Below are positions 1-9,301 of a DNA stretch of 64,000 nt, one piece after another; position 1 is the stretch's first letter; each line of letters starts with the position of its first letter. Both the position numbers and the translations under genes were made by a program. The notes below the pieces were generated by a model that had not been told where the DNA came from, did not search any database, and saw only the letters and a list, made by a program, of their open reading frames with translations. The stretch comes from Hallella mizrahii (GTDB lineage: Bacteria > Bacteroidota > Bacteroidia > Bacteroidales > Bacteroidaceae), in the NCBI RefSeq assembly GCF_009695775.1, contig NZ_VUNG01000003.1, positions 109,760-173,759 of the forward strand. Reading direction: 5' to 3'.

Positions 1-1127
1 CCGAGCGCGTGAAGAACGACTTGATAGAGAACCATCATGCCAATCTCGTGTGTGGTCCTGACAGCTATCTCCATTTGCCCGAGATGGTGGCAGCCGTAGA
101 GGTCGGTCAGCCAGCCGTGGATGTACAGTTGTCCACCACTGAGACCTATCGCGACGTCATGCCCTTGCGTGTGGGGCCTGCCCATGTGAGTGGTTTTGTC
201 AGCATCATGCGCGGTTGCAACAACTTCTGCCACTATTGTATCGTACCCTATACCCGTGGCCGTGAGCGTTCGCGCGACGTGGAGAGTATCTTGCGCGAAG
301 TGCGTGACCTCCACGACAAAGGATTCAAGGAGGTCACCCTTTTGGGACAAAACGTCAACAGCTATGGGCTGCTGCCCAACGGGCAGCGACCCGACAACGG
401 CATCATCATCAACGAGGCCGACGGCACCGAGCTCCACGTTTGCTCCTTTGCCGAACTTCTGCGGCGCGTCGCCGAGAGCGTACCCGACATGCGTGTGCGC
501 TTCACCACGTCCAATCCTGAGGACATGACCGAGGATATTCTGCATGCCATCGCCGACGAGCCCAACCTCTGTAACCATATCCATTTTCCGGCACAGAGCG
601 GCAGCGATAAGGTACTGCGCTTGATGAACCGCAAGTACACACGGCAGCAGTATCTCGACAAGGTGGCTGCCATTCGCCGTATCATTCCTGACTGTGGTCT
701 GACGACCGACATCTTTGTTGGCTATCACGACGAGAGCGAGGAAGATTTCCAGCAGACGATGAGTCTTGTGCGTGAAGTGGGCTATGATGCCGCCTTCATG
801 TTCAAGTACAGTGAGCGTCCCGGCACCTATGCTGCCAAGCACCTGCCCGACAACGTGCCCGAGGAAGAGAAGATTCGCCGTCTCAACGAACTCATCCGCT
901 TGCAAACCGAGATTTCGGCCGAGCGCAACAAGCTCGACGAGGGTAAGACCTTCGAGGTGCTCCTCGAGCGCTATGCCAAGCGTTCCCACGATCAGCTCAT
1001 GGGCCGCACACCGCAAAACAAGGCTGTCGTCATCGCACGCGGCACTCATCATCCCGGCGAGCGCGTTATGGTGCGCATCACAGGCTCATCGTCAGCCACA
1101 CTCATGGGAGAAGTCATCAGCCAGTAA
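1..1127 (+). CDS. miaB: tRNA-2-methylthio-N6-dimethylallyladenosine synthase MiaB (5' end outside window)
   Basis: Radical-SAM methylthiotransferase that adds the 2-methylthio group to i6A37 of tRNAs reading UNN codons. The reading frame is open from the left edge, so about 70-80 N-terminal residues (part of the UPF0004 domain) are missing. The radical-SAM cluster motif CxxxCxxC is seen as CNNFCHYC near nucleotide 220, followed by TRGRERSRD, typical of MiaB. The C-terminal 60 residues (VLLERYAKRS onward) form the TRAM RNA-binding domain. The gene ends 73 bp before the ABC exporter on the same strand. Identification is firm; MtaB-type paralogues are less likely because the C-terminal TRAM sequence and the motif spacing fit MiaB. 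Confidence 0.93.
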   Translation, partial: ERVKNDLIENHHANLVCGPDSYLHLPEMVAAVEVGQPAVDVQLSTTETYRDVMPLRVGPAHVSGFVSIMRGCNNFCHYCIVPYTRGRERSRDVESILREVRDLHDKGFKEVTLLGQNVNSYGLLPNGQRPDNGIIINEADGTELHVCSFAELLRRVAESVPDMRVRFTTSNPEDMTEDILHAIADEPNLCNHIHFPAQSGSDKVLRLMNRKYTRQQYLDKVAAIRRIIPDCGLTTDIFVGYHDESEEDFQQTMSLVREVGYDAAFMFKYSERPGTYAAKHLPDNVPEEEKIRRLNELIRLQTEISAERNKLDEGKTFEVLLERYAKRSHDQLMGRTPQNKAVVIARGTHHPGERVMVRITGSSSATLMGEVISQ

Positions 1128-1200
1128 AGGACTGTCGGAGCAAGTGTCAAGGCTTTCGGTCTTGTAAGCAAGGCAGGGACAAACAAGCAAAAAACTGTTT

Positions 1201-3057
1201 ATGAAAGAATTTCTGCAAGTATTGCGGCGCTTTGTGCCGCCTTACAAAAAGTTTCTGGTGCTGAGCATCGTGTTCAATATCCTTTCCGCGATATTGAACA
1301 TCTTCTCGTTTATGACGCTCATCCCCATCTTGCAAATCCTGTTCAAGACATCGGATGTCAAGCAGGTCACGAGCCTTATCGGCTGGGACAGTGTGCACTC
1401 GGTTGGTGAGCTCACCAACATGCTCACCAACAACGCCTATTATTATATAGAGCGCTTCATTGCTGAGTATGGTTCTGCCAATACGTTGCTGGCCATCGGC
1501 TTGCTGCTTGCGTTCATGACGGCGTTGAAGACAGGGGCCTATTTCCTTTCCTCAGCCACCGTCATTCCCATCCGTACGGGTGTGGTGCGGGATATCCGCA
1601 ACCAGCTTTACCGTAAGATCACTTCCCTCCACCTTGGTTTCTTCTCAGAGGAGCGTAAGGGTGACATCATCGCCCGCATGAGTGGTGACGTGCAGGAGAT
1701 CGAGAACAGCATCATGGCCAGTCTGGATATGCTGTTCAAAAATCCTATCTTGATCATTGCCTATTTCACGGCACTGCTTGTCGTATCGTGGCAGCTCACG
1801 TTGTTCACCATTGTCTTTGTTCCGATCTTTGGCTGGTTCATGGGCTTTGTCGGCCGTAAGCTCAAGGCGCGCAGCATGACGGCACAGGGACTGTGGAGCG
1901 ACACCATGAGCCAGGTCGAGGAGACACTGGGCGGATTGCGCATTATTAAAGCCTTCTGTGCGGAAGAAAAGATGAACCAACGCTTTGACCGCATCAACAG
2001 CAGCTACCGCGACGACATCATGCGCGTGAACATCCGACAGCAGCTTGCCCACCCGATGAGCGAGTTTCTCGGCACGGTGATGATCATCATCGTGCTTTGG
2101 GTCGGTGGCATCCTTGTTCTCAACAACCATACGCTCAGCGGCCCCAAGTTCATCTATTACCTGGTGATGCTCTACTCCATTATCAATCCGCTGAAAGAGT
2201 TTTCCAAGGCCGGATATAACATTCCCAAAGGTCTGGCTTCCATGGAGCGGGTCGACAAGATTCTGAAGGCAGAGGTAGAGATCAAGGAAAGCAAGCATCC
2301 GGTACACATTCATAGCTTTGAGCACGATATTGAGTTCAGAAACGTAGGGTTTGCCTACAATCACGATGATAACGGAAACCAACACTGGGTGCTCCGCCAC
2401 ATCAATCTGACCATTCCAAAAGGCAAGACCATTGCCCTCGTGGGGCAGAGCGGTGGCGGAAAGTCAACGCTGGTCGACCTCATTCCGCGCTATTACGATG
2501 TACAGGAAGGCGAAGTGCTTATCGACGGCATCAATGTCAAGGATCTCGGCATCCACGATCTTCGTGAGCTCATCGGCAATGTCAACCAGGAAGCCATTCT
2601 GTTTAATGACACCTTCTATAATAACATCACCTTCGGTGTAGACAACGCCAGTAAGGAAGATGTCATCCGTGCGGCGAAGATCGCCAACGCCTATGACTTC
2701 ATCATGGAGTCGGAGCATGGCTTTGATACCAACATCGGTGACCGTGGCGGACGTCTGTCCGGTGGTCAGCGGCAGCGTATCAGCATAGCCCGTGCCATAT
2801 TGAAAAATCCTCCCATCCTCATTCTTGATGAGGCCACTTCCGCTCTCGACACCGAGAGCGAGCGTCTTGTGCAGGATGCGCTTTTCAAACTGATGAAGAC
2901 CCGAACCACTGTTGCCATTGCCCACCGTCTGTCCACCATCAAGAACGCCGACATGATCTATGTCATCCATGAGGGGCAGATCGTAGAAAGCGGTACCCAT
3001 GATGAACTCATGGAAAAGGATGGCTATTATCATAAACTCCACGACATGCAGAGCTGA
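1201..3057 (+). CDS. MsbA-like ABC exporter, fused permease and ATPase
   Basis: Half-size ABC exporter of 618 residues that would work as a homodimer in the inner membrane. The N-terminal 330 residues carry about six hydrophobic segments (ABC_membrane domain). The nucleotide-binding domain has Walker A GQSGGGKST near residue 415, signature LSGGQRQR near 519 and Walker B ILILDEATSALD near 538, followed by the H-loop region IAHRLST. In Bacteroidetes this family is normally annotated as lipid A/lipid exporter MsbA. The neighbours (acyltransferase, sulfatase-fold protein and glycosyltransferases) fit a role in moving lipid A or a glycolipid, but the substrate is an inference. No Shine-Dalgarno sequence precedes the start. 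Confidence 0.88.
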   Translation: MKEFLQVLRRFVPPYKKFLVLSIVFNILSAILNIFSFMTLIPILQILFKTSDVKQVTSLIGWDSVHSVGELTNMLTNNAYYYIERFIAEYGSANTLLAIGLLLAFMTALKTGAYFLSSATVIPIRTGVVRDIRNQLYRKITSLHLGFFSEERKGDIIARMSGDVQEIENSIMASLDMLFKNPILIIAYFTALLVVSWQLTLFTIVFVPIFGWFMGFVGRKLKARSMTAQGLWSDTMSQVEETLGGLRIIKAFCAEEKMNQRFDRINSSYRDDIMRVNIRQQLAHPMSEFLGTVMIIIVLWVGGILVLNNHTLSGPKFIYYLVMLYSIINPLKEFSKAGYNIPKGLASMERVDKILKAEVEIKESKHPVHIHSFEHDIEFRNVGFAYNHDDNGNQHWVLRHINLTIPKGKTIALVGQSGGGKSTLVDLIPRYYDVQEGEVLIDGINVKDLGIHDLRELIGNVNQEAILFNDTFYNNITFGVDNASKEDVIRAAKIANAYDFIMESEHGFDTNIGDRGGRLSGGQRQRISIARAILKNPPILILDEATSALDTESERLVQDALFKLMKTRTTVAIAHRLSTIKNADMIYVIHEGQIVESGTHDELMEKDGYYHKLHDMQS

Positions 3058-3174
3058 TCACGCGATTTCCCAGGGAGAAGACAGCACGGCAGTGCGTCTC
3101 TGCATGAGACCGATAAGAAATGGGAATAAGTTTTAAGTTGCAGACAAAAGATTAAAGTATAAGATATAAGTCAA

Positions 3175-5166
3175 ATGGTAAGAGTTTACAATTCAAAGAC
3201 AAGATCATGCAGATGGATAGGTCCGTTTGTAGCCTTACTGCTCAATCTGCTCATTGCCTTGGGCATGTACTTCATCGCCCGTGTGGAGTTTCTGTTGGAA
3301 AACTACAGCTATTTTTCAGAAAATCTGACGTTCAGCCATTTGTGTAGCCTGTTTGCAGGTTCCCTGCCTTTTGACAAGTCTGCCATAGCCTACACCAATT
3401 CGCTCTATATTCTGATGATGCTCTTCCCTTTATGGTTGAAAGAGACACCTGTCTATCACCGCGTGTGCAAGTGGCTGTTCATCGTGGTGAACACGATAGC
3501 ACTGGTTATCAATCTGTGCGACTCGGTTTATTTTCCCTATACCCTGCGCCGCACCACGACGAGTGTCTTCCATGAGTTCCGCAACGAAACCAATTTGGGA
3601 GATGTCTTTTGGGGCGAGCTGTTGGGTCATTGGTATCTGCTTTTGTTGGCTGTCGTGGTGGTATGGCTTGCTTGGAAGCTCTATGTCATGCCGCGAACCG
3701 ATGCCAGGCAGCTGCTCACCGTGAAGCAGCGGTTGACCTATACGGGTGTCTACACCGTGCTGTTGGTCTTCACGGGCTATATGACCGTGGGGGCTTGTCG
3801 TGGAGGATGGGCTTCAGGCACCCGTCCGATCACCATCAACAATGCCAACGAGTACGTAGACCGTCCTACCGAATGTGCTTTGGTGCTCAATACGCCTTTC
3901 TCTCTTATCCGCACCATCAACAAAAACGTGTTTGAAGTGCCCAATTATTATTCCAGTCTCGATGAGGCCGGCAAGGTCTTCACGCCGATTCACAATCTTC
4001 AAACCGTCAATGCCCCGGACACCATGAAGCGCAAGAATGTGGTAGTGCTCATTGTTGAGAGCTTTGGCCGGGAGTATATCGGCGGACTCAACAAGATGTA
4101 TTTTGGCGGTAAGTACAAGGGCTACACGCCCAATGTCGACAAGCTCATCGAGAAGAGCGCCGTGTGGTATTACTCTTTCTGCAACGGTCGCAAGAGCATC
4201 GATGGCATGCCTTCCGTGCTCTGCGGCATACCTATGTTCAAGGAGCCCTTTGTGCTCACGCCGTCATCAATGAACAGCTACACGAGCATGGCAGGATTGT
4301 TGGACAAGGAGGGCTACACCACTTCTTTCTTCCATGGTGCCAACCGTGGTTCGATGGGTTTCCTGGCTTTCTCTAAGAAGGTGGGCTTCCAGCAATACTA
4401 TGGCCGTCAGGACTTCGACCAGGACAGCCGTTTTGGCGGTGACAAGCAGTACGACGGTCACTGGGGCATTTGGGACGAGCCTTTCCTGCAATACTGGTGT
4501 GCCAAGCTCGGAACGATGAAGCAGCCCTTTATGTCGGCTTGCTTCACGGTGAGCTCGCATACGCCTTATGTCATTCCCGACAAATATAAAAAGGTGTATC
4601 CCGAGGAGGGCATTGTCATCCACAAGTGCATCCGCTATACCGACATGGCTATCGGCAAGTTCTTCCGTGAGGCCGAGAAGCAGCCGTGGTTCAAGAATAC
4701 CATCTTTGTGCTGACCAGTGACCATACCAATCTCAGCGACCACGCGCAATACCAGACCGACATTGGCGGTTTCTGCTCACCGATCATTGTCTATGATCCA
4801 ACGGCCAAGCTCGTCAAGCCCGGTATGCGCAATGCCATAGCCCAGCAGATCGACATCCTGCCGACGGTGCTCGGTGCCTTGGGCTATGACAAACCCTTCC
4901 TCAGCTTTGGCTGCAACCTGCTCACCACGCCCGACGATGACACCTATGCCGTCAACTATCTCAACGGCATCTATCAGTATGTCAAGCACGGCTATACCAT
5001 GCAGTTCGACGGCAACAAAGTCGTGGGCATGTATAAGCTCACCGACCTGCTGATGCAGCACAACCTTGTCGGTCGCGTGCCCCAACAGGCACAGATGGAG
5101 CGTGAGCTCAAGGCGATCATCTATCAGTATATGTATCGTATGGTTCATGACAGACTGCACCCATGA
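3175..5166 (+). CDS. LTA synthase-like membrane sulfatase-fold protein
   Basis: Polytopic protein of 663 residues: four or five hydrophobic segments in residues 1-215, then an extracytoplasmic sulfatase/alkaline-phosphatase-fold domain from about residue 284 (KNVVVLIVESFGRE, first metal-binding Glu). The probable catalytic Ser/Thr lies in GRKSIDGMPS near residue 338, and the second metal site is LTSDHTN near 512. The architecture matches LtaS/phosphoglycerol or phosphoethanolamine transferases. A Gram-negative cell should have no lipoteichoic acid, so transfer of a phospho-substituent to lipid A or a periplasmic glycan is the likelier role (inference). The stop codon overlaps the next start by ATGA, so it is translationally coupled to the acyltransferase. 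Confidence 0.85.
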   Translation: MVRVYNSKTRSCRWIGPFVALLLNLLIALGMYFIARVEFLLENYSYFSENLTFSHLCSLFAGSLPFDKSAIAYTNSLYILMMLFPLWLKETPVYHRVCKWLFIVVNTIALVINLCDSVYFPYTLRRTTTSVFHEFRNETNLGDVFWGELLGHWYLLLLAVVVVWLAWKLYVMPRTDARQLLTVKQRLTYTGVYTVLLVFTGYMTVGACRGGWASGTRPITINNANEYVDRPTECALVLNTPFSLIRTINKNVFEVPNYYSSLDEAGKVFTPIHNLQTVNAPDTMKRKNVVVLIVESFGREYIGGLNKMYFGGKYKGYTPNVDKLIEKSAVWYYSFCNGRKSIDGMPSVLCGIPMFKEPFVLTPSSMNSYTSMAGLLDKEGYTTSFFHGANRGSMGFLAFSKKVGFQQYYGRQDFDQDSRFGGDKQYDGHWGIWDEPFLQYWCAKLGTMKQPFMSACFTVSSHTPYVIPDKYKKVYPEEGIVIHKCIRYTDMAIGKFFREAEKQPWFKNTIFVLTSDHTNLSDHAQYQTDIGGFCSPIIVYDPTAKLVKPGMRNAIAQQIDILPTVLGALGYDKPFLSFGCNLLTTPDDDTYAVNYLNGIYQYVKHGYTMQFDGNKVVGMYKLTDLLMQHNLVGRVPQQAQMERELKAIIYQYMYRMVHDRLHP

Positions 5167-6137
5167 AAAAGTTCTTTAGCTATATTGCTTACCTCATCGT
5201 GGCGGGACTGTGGTATCTGCTGTCGCTGCTGCCTTTCTGCGTGCTGTATGTGTTCTCCGACCTGCTCTATCTCCTTGCGGGGCGGTTGGTGCATTACCGG
5301 CACCGAGTGATTTGGAAGAATCTCCGCGAAAGTTTTCCCGAGAAAAGCGAGCGGGAATTGCGGCAGATCGAGCAGGCTTTCTACCGTCAGTTCTGCGACT
5401 ATCTGATGGAAACCATCAAGATGATGACCATCAGCAAGGAAGAACTCAAGCGACGCATGCATATTTCCGCACCGGAAAGTTTCTGGCAGTGTTTGGACAA
5501 CAATCAGAGCATTGCCGTCTATCTCGGTCATCTCTTCAACTGGGAGTATATGACCTCCTTGCCCTTATGGGTGGCTGATGACGTGCAGTGCTGCGAGATC
5601 TACCATCCCTTGGAGAACGCTTATTTCGACAGTCTTTTCCTTCGTGCCCGTGAGCGCCACCATGCGCTGTGCATCCCGATGATGGAGTCGTTGCGTCGCA
5701 TCATCAGTTTCGGCAAGACCCACCGAGCTATCGTCGTGGGCTACATTGCTGACCAAGTGCCTTTCTGGAACAATATCCATCACTGGGTAGACTTTCTCCA
5801 TCACGACACGCCGGTGCTCACAGGAGCTGAGCGTATCGCCAAGCATACCAACGAAGCCTGCTTCTACGCTTACATGCGGCGGACGCGGCGCGGCTATTAC
5901 ACCTGCGAGATGAAGCTCATCACGCTGGAGCCCAAGAAGAGCAAGGACTTTGAGATCACTGACGCTTACTTCCGGCTTTTGGAGGAAAACATTCGTGAGC
6001 AGCCCAGCCTGTATCTTTGGAGCCACAACCGATGGAAGCGCACCCGCGCCGAGTTCAACATCCGATACAATGCCGCCACGGGCAAGGTGGATCTGCGCGA
6101 CCTTGATGTCATCAAGCGCGAGAAAGGAATCAACTGA
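5163..6137 (+). CDS. Lipid A biosynthesis-type (LpxL/HtrB family) acyltransferase
   Basis: Protein of 324 residues with an N-terminal membrane anchor (residues 8-40). The HX4(D/E) acyltransferase motif is seen as GHLFNWEY near residue 125, and the family's C-terminal signature YLWSHNRWKR near 290. Members transfer an acyl chain from acyl-ACP to a lipid A precursor at the cytoplasmic face of the inner membrane. The start overlaps the stop of the preceding sulfatase-fold gene by 4 bp, which indicates a shared transcript. Lipid A is the expected substrate, but flavolipin or ornithine-lipid type targets cannot be excluded. Confidence 0.87.
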   Translation: MKKFFSYIAYLIVAGLWYLLSLLPFCVLYVFSDLLYLLAGRLVHYRHRVIWKNLRESFPEKSERELRQIEQAFYRQFCDYLMETIKMMTISKEELKRRMHISAPESFWQCLDNNQSIAVYLGHLFNWEYMTSLPLWVADDVQCCEIYHPLENAYFDSLFLRARERHHALCIPMMESLRRIISFGKTHRAIVVGYIADQVPFWNNIHHWVDFLHHDTPVLTGAERIAKHTNEACFYAYMRRTRRGYYTCEMKLITLEPKKSKDFEITDAYFRLLEENIREQPSLYLWSHNRWKRTRAEFNIRYNAATGKVDLRDLDVIKREKGIN

Positions 6138-6179
6138 TACATCGCCGCTTTCAAACAATAAGACAGTCATCAACAGCCT

Positions 6180-7016
6180 ATGATATTTGTCAGGGATAAA
6201 GGACGGATGTGTAACAACATCCTGCAATATGCTCATCTCTATGCATGGGGACGCGAGCACCACCGTGCCACGTTGTCCATGCGCTTCGCCTATAAATACC
6301 GCTATTTCCATATCTGCGACACGCCCCATCACAGTATGGCCTGGTATCTGATGGGCAAATACGGCGCGAAGCTCCATCTGTTGCCCGTCGTCACCTTTCC
6401 CTTTCACGAAGGCGACACGACACAGCAGGAACAAGCGTTGCTCCGCCATCGCCATTGTGTGGCAGAGGGCTGGGGCGTGCGCTTCTACGATCTCTTTATG
6501 AAATACAAGCAGGAGATCATCCGCCTCTTTGCTTTCCACGATGATGTCGAGGCCGTGGCGGCCCGGCGTATGCGTGAGGCAGAGGGCACTGCAAAGCCTG
6601 GCACGGGTGGCGTGATACGTTTGGGCGTGCACATCCGTCGTGGAGATTATGCCACTTGGCAAGGCGGACGTTACCTCTACACCGACGAGCAATACCTGAA
6701 CATCATCCGGCAGACGATGGCCTTGTACACTGACCGACGGGTGATGGTCTACATCTGCGGCAATGATCCTCAGCTCAACAGACAGCTGTATATCGACACA
6801 TTAGGAGCGGAACACGTTTGCTTTCCCGACGGCAATCCCGGTGAGGACCTCTGTCTGCTCTCGCACTGCGATGCCCTCATCGGCGCTCCCAGCACGTTTA
6901 CCCTTGTCGCCTCGATGTATCATAATGTGCCACTCTATTGGATAGAGAATCCGGAACAGCCTCTCACCCCACAATGTTTCCGGCATTTCGACGAGCTGTT
7001 CAGAAAGATACATTGA
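6180..7016 (+). CDS. Alpha-1,2-fucosyltransferase family protein (GT11)
   Basis: Protein of 278 residues in glycosyltransferase family 11. The GDP-fucose-binding motif HxRRxDY appears as HIRRGDYATW near residue 155, and the C-terminal motif with D-A-L-I-G-A-P-S-T-F near 235 matches the family. Members add fucose in alpha-1,2 linkage to galactose of surface glycans. The N-terminal IFVRDKGRMCNN aligns with the usual RLGNQMFQY stretch but is divergent. Lies 42 bp after the acyltransferase on the same strand. Acceptor specificity cannot be read from the sequence. Confidence 0.84.
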   Translation: MIFVRDKGRMCNNILQYAHLYAWGREHHRATLSMRFAYKYRYFHICDTPHHSMAWYLMGKYGAKLHLLPVVTFPFHEGDTTQQEQALLRHRHCVAEGWGVRFYDLFMKYKQEIIRLFAFHDDVEAVAARRMREAEGTAKPGTGGVIRLGVHIRRGDYATWQGGRYLYTDEQYLNIIRQTMALYTDRRVMVYICGNDPQLNRQLYIDTLGAEHVCFPDGNPGEDLCLLSHCDALIGAPSTFTLVASMYHNVPLYWIENPEQPLTPQCFRHFDELFRKIH

Positions 7017-7255
7017 GAGAGGCGGAGTTTCATCCTTTGCATACCGCCAGACGGCCGCTCGTGGAAGACGGTAGAAAATAATCAAAAACAGACTTGCGAC
7101 TTGCGTTGCATAAAGTAATGACTCGTCAGAAACAACTTGCAATTCATATATAACACCGGCTCATAACTTATGTGACACCGGTTTATAACTCAAAGATCAT
7201 CTGTTTTCATCATTCGAAATTAATCAGTTCATCATTCAAAACTTTTAATATAGAC

Positions 7256-8269
7256 ATGAAAGAAAAGGTGAGTATTATCTCCGCCGTGTATCAGGTAAAG
7301 CCTTATTTACCTGAGTTTCTTGATTCTATTCTTGCCCAGTCTTTTCAGGACTGGAAACTCTATTTGGTCGATGACGGCAGCACCGACGGTGGTTCTGCTG
7401 TCTGTGATGACTATGCACAGCGTGACCGGCGTATACAGGTCATTCATCAAAAAAATCAGGGCCTTGCTTTGGCCCGGCAGCATGCTTTGGATGTCTGCAC
7501 GGGAGAATATATCTATTTTGCCGACAGCGATGACTGGCTCGAGCCCAATCTGCTGCAACGCATGATGGAGACCATGGAACAGCAGCAAAGCGACGTGGTC
7601 ATCATCGATTACTATCGCAATACGGGAGACAAGCAGACCTATTGTCATACGCATGAAAAGCATATAGAAAACCTCAGCACCGCCGAGGCATTGCTTCGCA
7701 TCTATTGTGATCGCATTTCGTGCTACATGTGGACTTATATGATGAAACGCAATATACCTCAGGAGCGCATCTATTGCGACATCTTTGAGGATCACTCCAC
7801 CATCCTGAAATGGATGTCGCACGCCAAGAGGATCACTTTGCTGCATGAGCCACTCTATCATTACCGGCAGCGTCCCGGCAGTATTCTCCATAGCACAGGA
7901 AGTCTGAAGATCAATGCGACACTGTTCCGGGTGGTTTTGGACCGCTATGATTTTCTACGTCGTAATCACTTGTTGGAAGAGCATCAGAAAAAAGTAGACG
8001 CCTATACCATTCATGTCTTTCTGAAGTTGTGCAAGGACATCTCGCGCAGCAATGTCAGCTTTCATGAGAAGATGAAAGTCGTTCACGACATCCGCAGAGC
8101 CATCAAGGCTTTTCCCTGGTACTCTCCAGTCAGTCTTGGCACCAAATACTATCTTCGTCAATGCATCATGCGCGTGAGTCCTAAAGCGTTTATTCGTGTG
8201 ACCGGTGCGACCTCGCTATTCTCTCATCCTATTCCCCGATTGAAAAGGAAACTGAGGGGACAACGCTGA
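7256..8269 (+). CDS. Family 2 glycosyltransferase
   Basis: GT-A fold family 2 transferase of 337 residues. N-terminal VSIISAVYQVKPYL, the nucleotide-binding DDGSTDGG near residue 40 and the DSDDWLEP metal-binding DxD region near residue 90 are clear. I choose the ATG at 7256 over an in-frame ATG at 7172, because the 28 extra residues precede the first beta-strand and do not resemble the family. Probably adds a sugar to LPS or a capsular glycan, in keeping with neighbouring glycosyltransferases. It is separated from the fucosyltransferase by about 240 bp. It ends close to a strong hairpin shared with the convergent gene. Confidence 0.87.
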   Translation: MKEKVSIISAVYQVKPYLPEFLDSILAQSFQDWKLYLVDDGSTDGGSAVCDDYAQRDRRIQVIHQKNQGLALARQHALDVCTGEYIYFADSDDWLEPNLLQRMMETMEQQQSDVVIIDYYRNTGDKQTYCHTHEKHIENLSTAEALLRIYCDRISCYMWTYMMKRNIPQERIYCDIFEDHSTILKWMSHAKRITLLHEPLYHYRQRPGSILHSTGSLKINATLFRVVLDRYDFLRRNHLLEEHQKKVDAYTIHVFLKLCKDISRSNVSFHEKMKVVHDIRRAIKAFPWYSPVSLGTKYYLRQCIMRVSPKAFIRVTGATSLFSHPIPRLKRKLRGQR

Positions 8270-8348
8270 CAGATGGGCCACGGTTCCGGTTTGAAACCTT
8301 GTTTAGGCACGGTTGTGTACAACGGGAAGAGATGCGGCAAATAGATAT

Positions 8349-8398
8349 AAACAGTAGAAAGGGCTGCCGGCAGGCAGTCCTTTCTACTGTTTCTTTTT
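8349..8398. terminator. Bidirectional hairpin terminator between convergent glycosyltransferases
   Basis: Twenty-base arms at 8349-8368 and 8373-8392 pair around a GGCA loop with one G-U pair. A CTTTTTGT run follows on the plus strand. The arm overlaps the stop codon of the minus-strand gene (8384-8386), so the two convergent genes share the structure. Confidence 0.85.
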
Positions 8399-9154
8399 GT
8401 TGAGCAGGTCACGTTCTATGATCTTGGCAACTAACAGGAATTGGTATTCGCCTATCAGTGTGCTGTGGATCAGTCCGGCAACGCCATTGCGGAATCCGCC
8501 GGAGAGAACATAGTCGCGGAAGGAATGCCACAATGGACGCAACAGCAGGGCGGCCACCCCATAGTGCTTGTTGGCGCGCTTCTCCACTTCGTTGTCGGAA
8601 TAGCGGTTGTTTTTTTCAGCCACGTCTCTGACATAATTCTCCGCCAGGTGCACGAGATTCAGCCCCGGTTGCCAACGGATATGCTCCACGCGGCCTTTGA
8701 CTTGCGGAATGGAATGTACATAAGGAGGCCACGTCGTCCTTTCTTTGATGAAGAACCGCAGTTGGTCGTCGCCGGGTGTACCTTTTTTCAACTGATTCAT
8801 AAAGCGGTTGCGACGCGAAATAAACAGTCCTTGCGGACAATCGTCGGTGCCAATGCGCTGATAGAGATAGTCGTGCAGCTCGGGTGTCACCAGTTCGTCG
8901 GCATCCACCACCAGCACCCAACTGTAGGTAGCTTGATGGATGGCAAAATCGCGCGCTGGCTCACAGATGGCATATTGCCCTTTGGGAAACGTCACCACGC
9001 GGCATCCCCGGGCGAGCGCGATGTCACGGGTGTGGTCAGTGCTCTCCATGTCGCACACCACGATCTCGTCGAAGTCTTTCACGCTGTCGAGTACTTCCGC
9101 TAAATGTCGCTCGGCGTTGTAGGTGTTGATCACCACTGATATCTTGTTGTTCAT
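8384..9154 (-). CDS. Family 2 glycosyltransferase, LPS-core WaaE-like
   Basis: GT2 transferase of 256 residues, starting KISVVINTYNAERHL. DMESTDHT near residue 35 and VLVVDADELV near 85 give the nucleotide and metal sites. The sequence resembles the WaaE/KdtX group, which adds a glucose to the LPS inner core. An ATG nine bases upstream (9163) is also possible; I prefer 9154 because it sits directly before the first beta-strand. It is divergent from the GT4 gene at 9302 and convergent with the preceding GT2 gene. C-terminal half contains hydrophobic patches compatible with membrane association. Confidence 0.86.
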   Translation of the reverse strand: MNNKISVVINTYNAERHLAEVLDSVKDFDEIVVCDMESTDHTRDIALARGCRVVTFPKGQYAICEPARDFAIHQATYSWVLVVDADELVTPELHDYLYQRIGTDDCPQGLFISRRNRFMNQLKKGTPGDDQLRFFIKERTTWPPYVHSIPQVKGRVEHIRWQPGLNLVHLAENYVRDVAEKNNRYSDNEVEKRANKHYGVAALLLRPLWHSFRDYVLSGGFRNGVAGLIHSTLIGEYQFLLVAKIIERDLLNKKKQ

Positions 9155-9289
9155 CGCGTGCATTTGGTTGTTTATCTTTCTTCCATGTGTTTTCTTTGGT
9201 TACTTGCAAAAATAAGCAATTATCTTGTAACAGCAAAGCACTTCCCTATTTTTTCCTTTCTTCCACCTATATTATTGGGAAAGAATCAT

Positions 9290-9297
9290 TACCTTTG
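9290..9297 (+). promoter_or_regulatory. Bacteroidetes -7 element of the GT4 gene
   Basis: TAccTTTG matches the TAnnTTTG consensus. No good -33 TTTG is seen at the usual distance. The box ends only 4 bp before the ATG at 9302, so the transcript would be leaderless or nearly so. Confidence 0.6.
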
Positions 9298-9301
9298 TAG
9301 C

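Noticed and set aside
5565..6692. Minus-strand frame of 375 codons across the acyltransferase and fucosyltransferase genes
   Set aside because: It spans two well-supported plus-strand genes and shows no recognisable domain.
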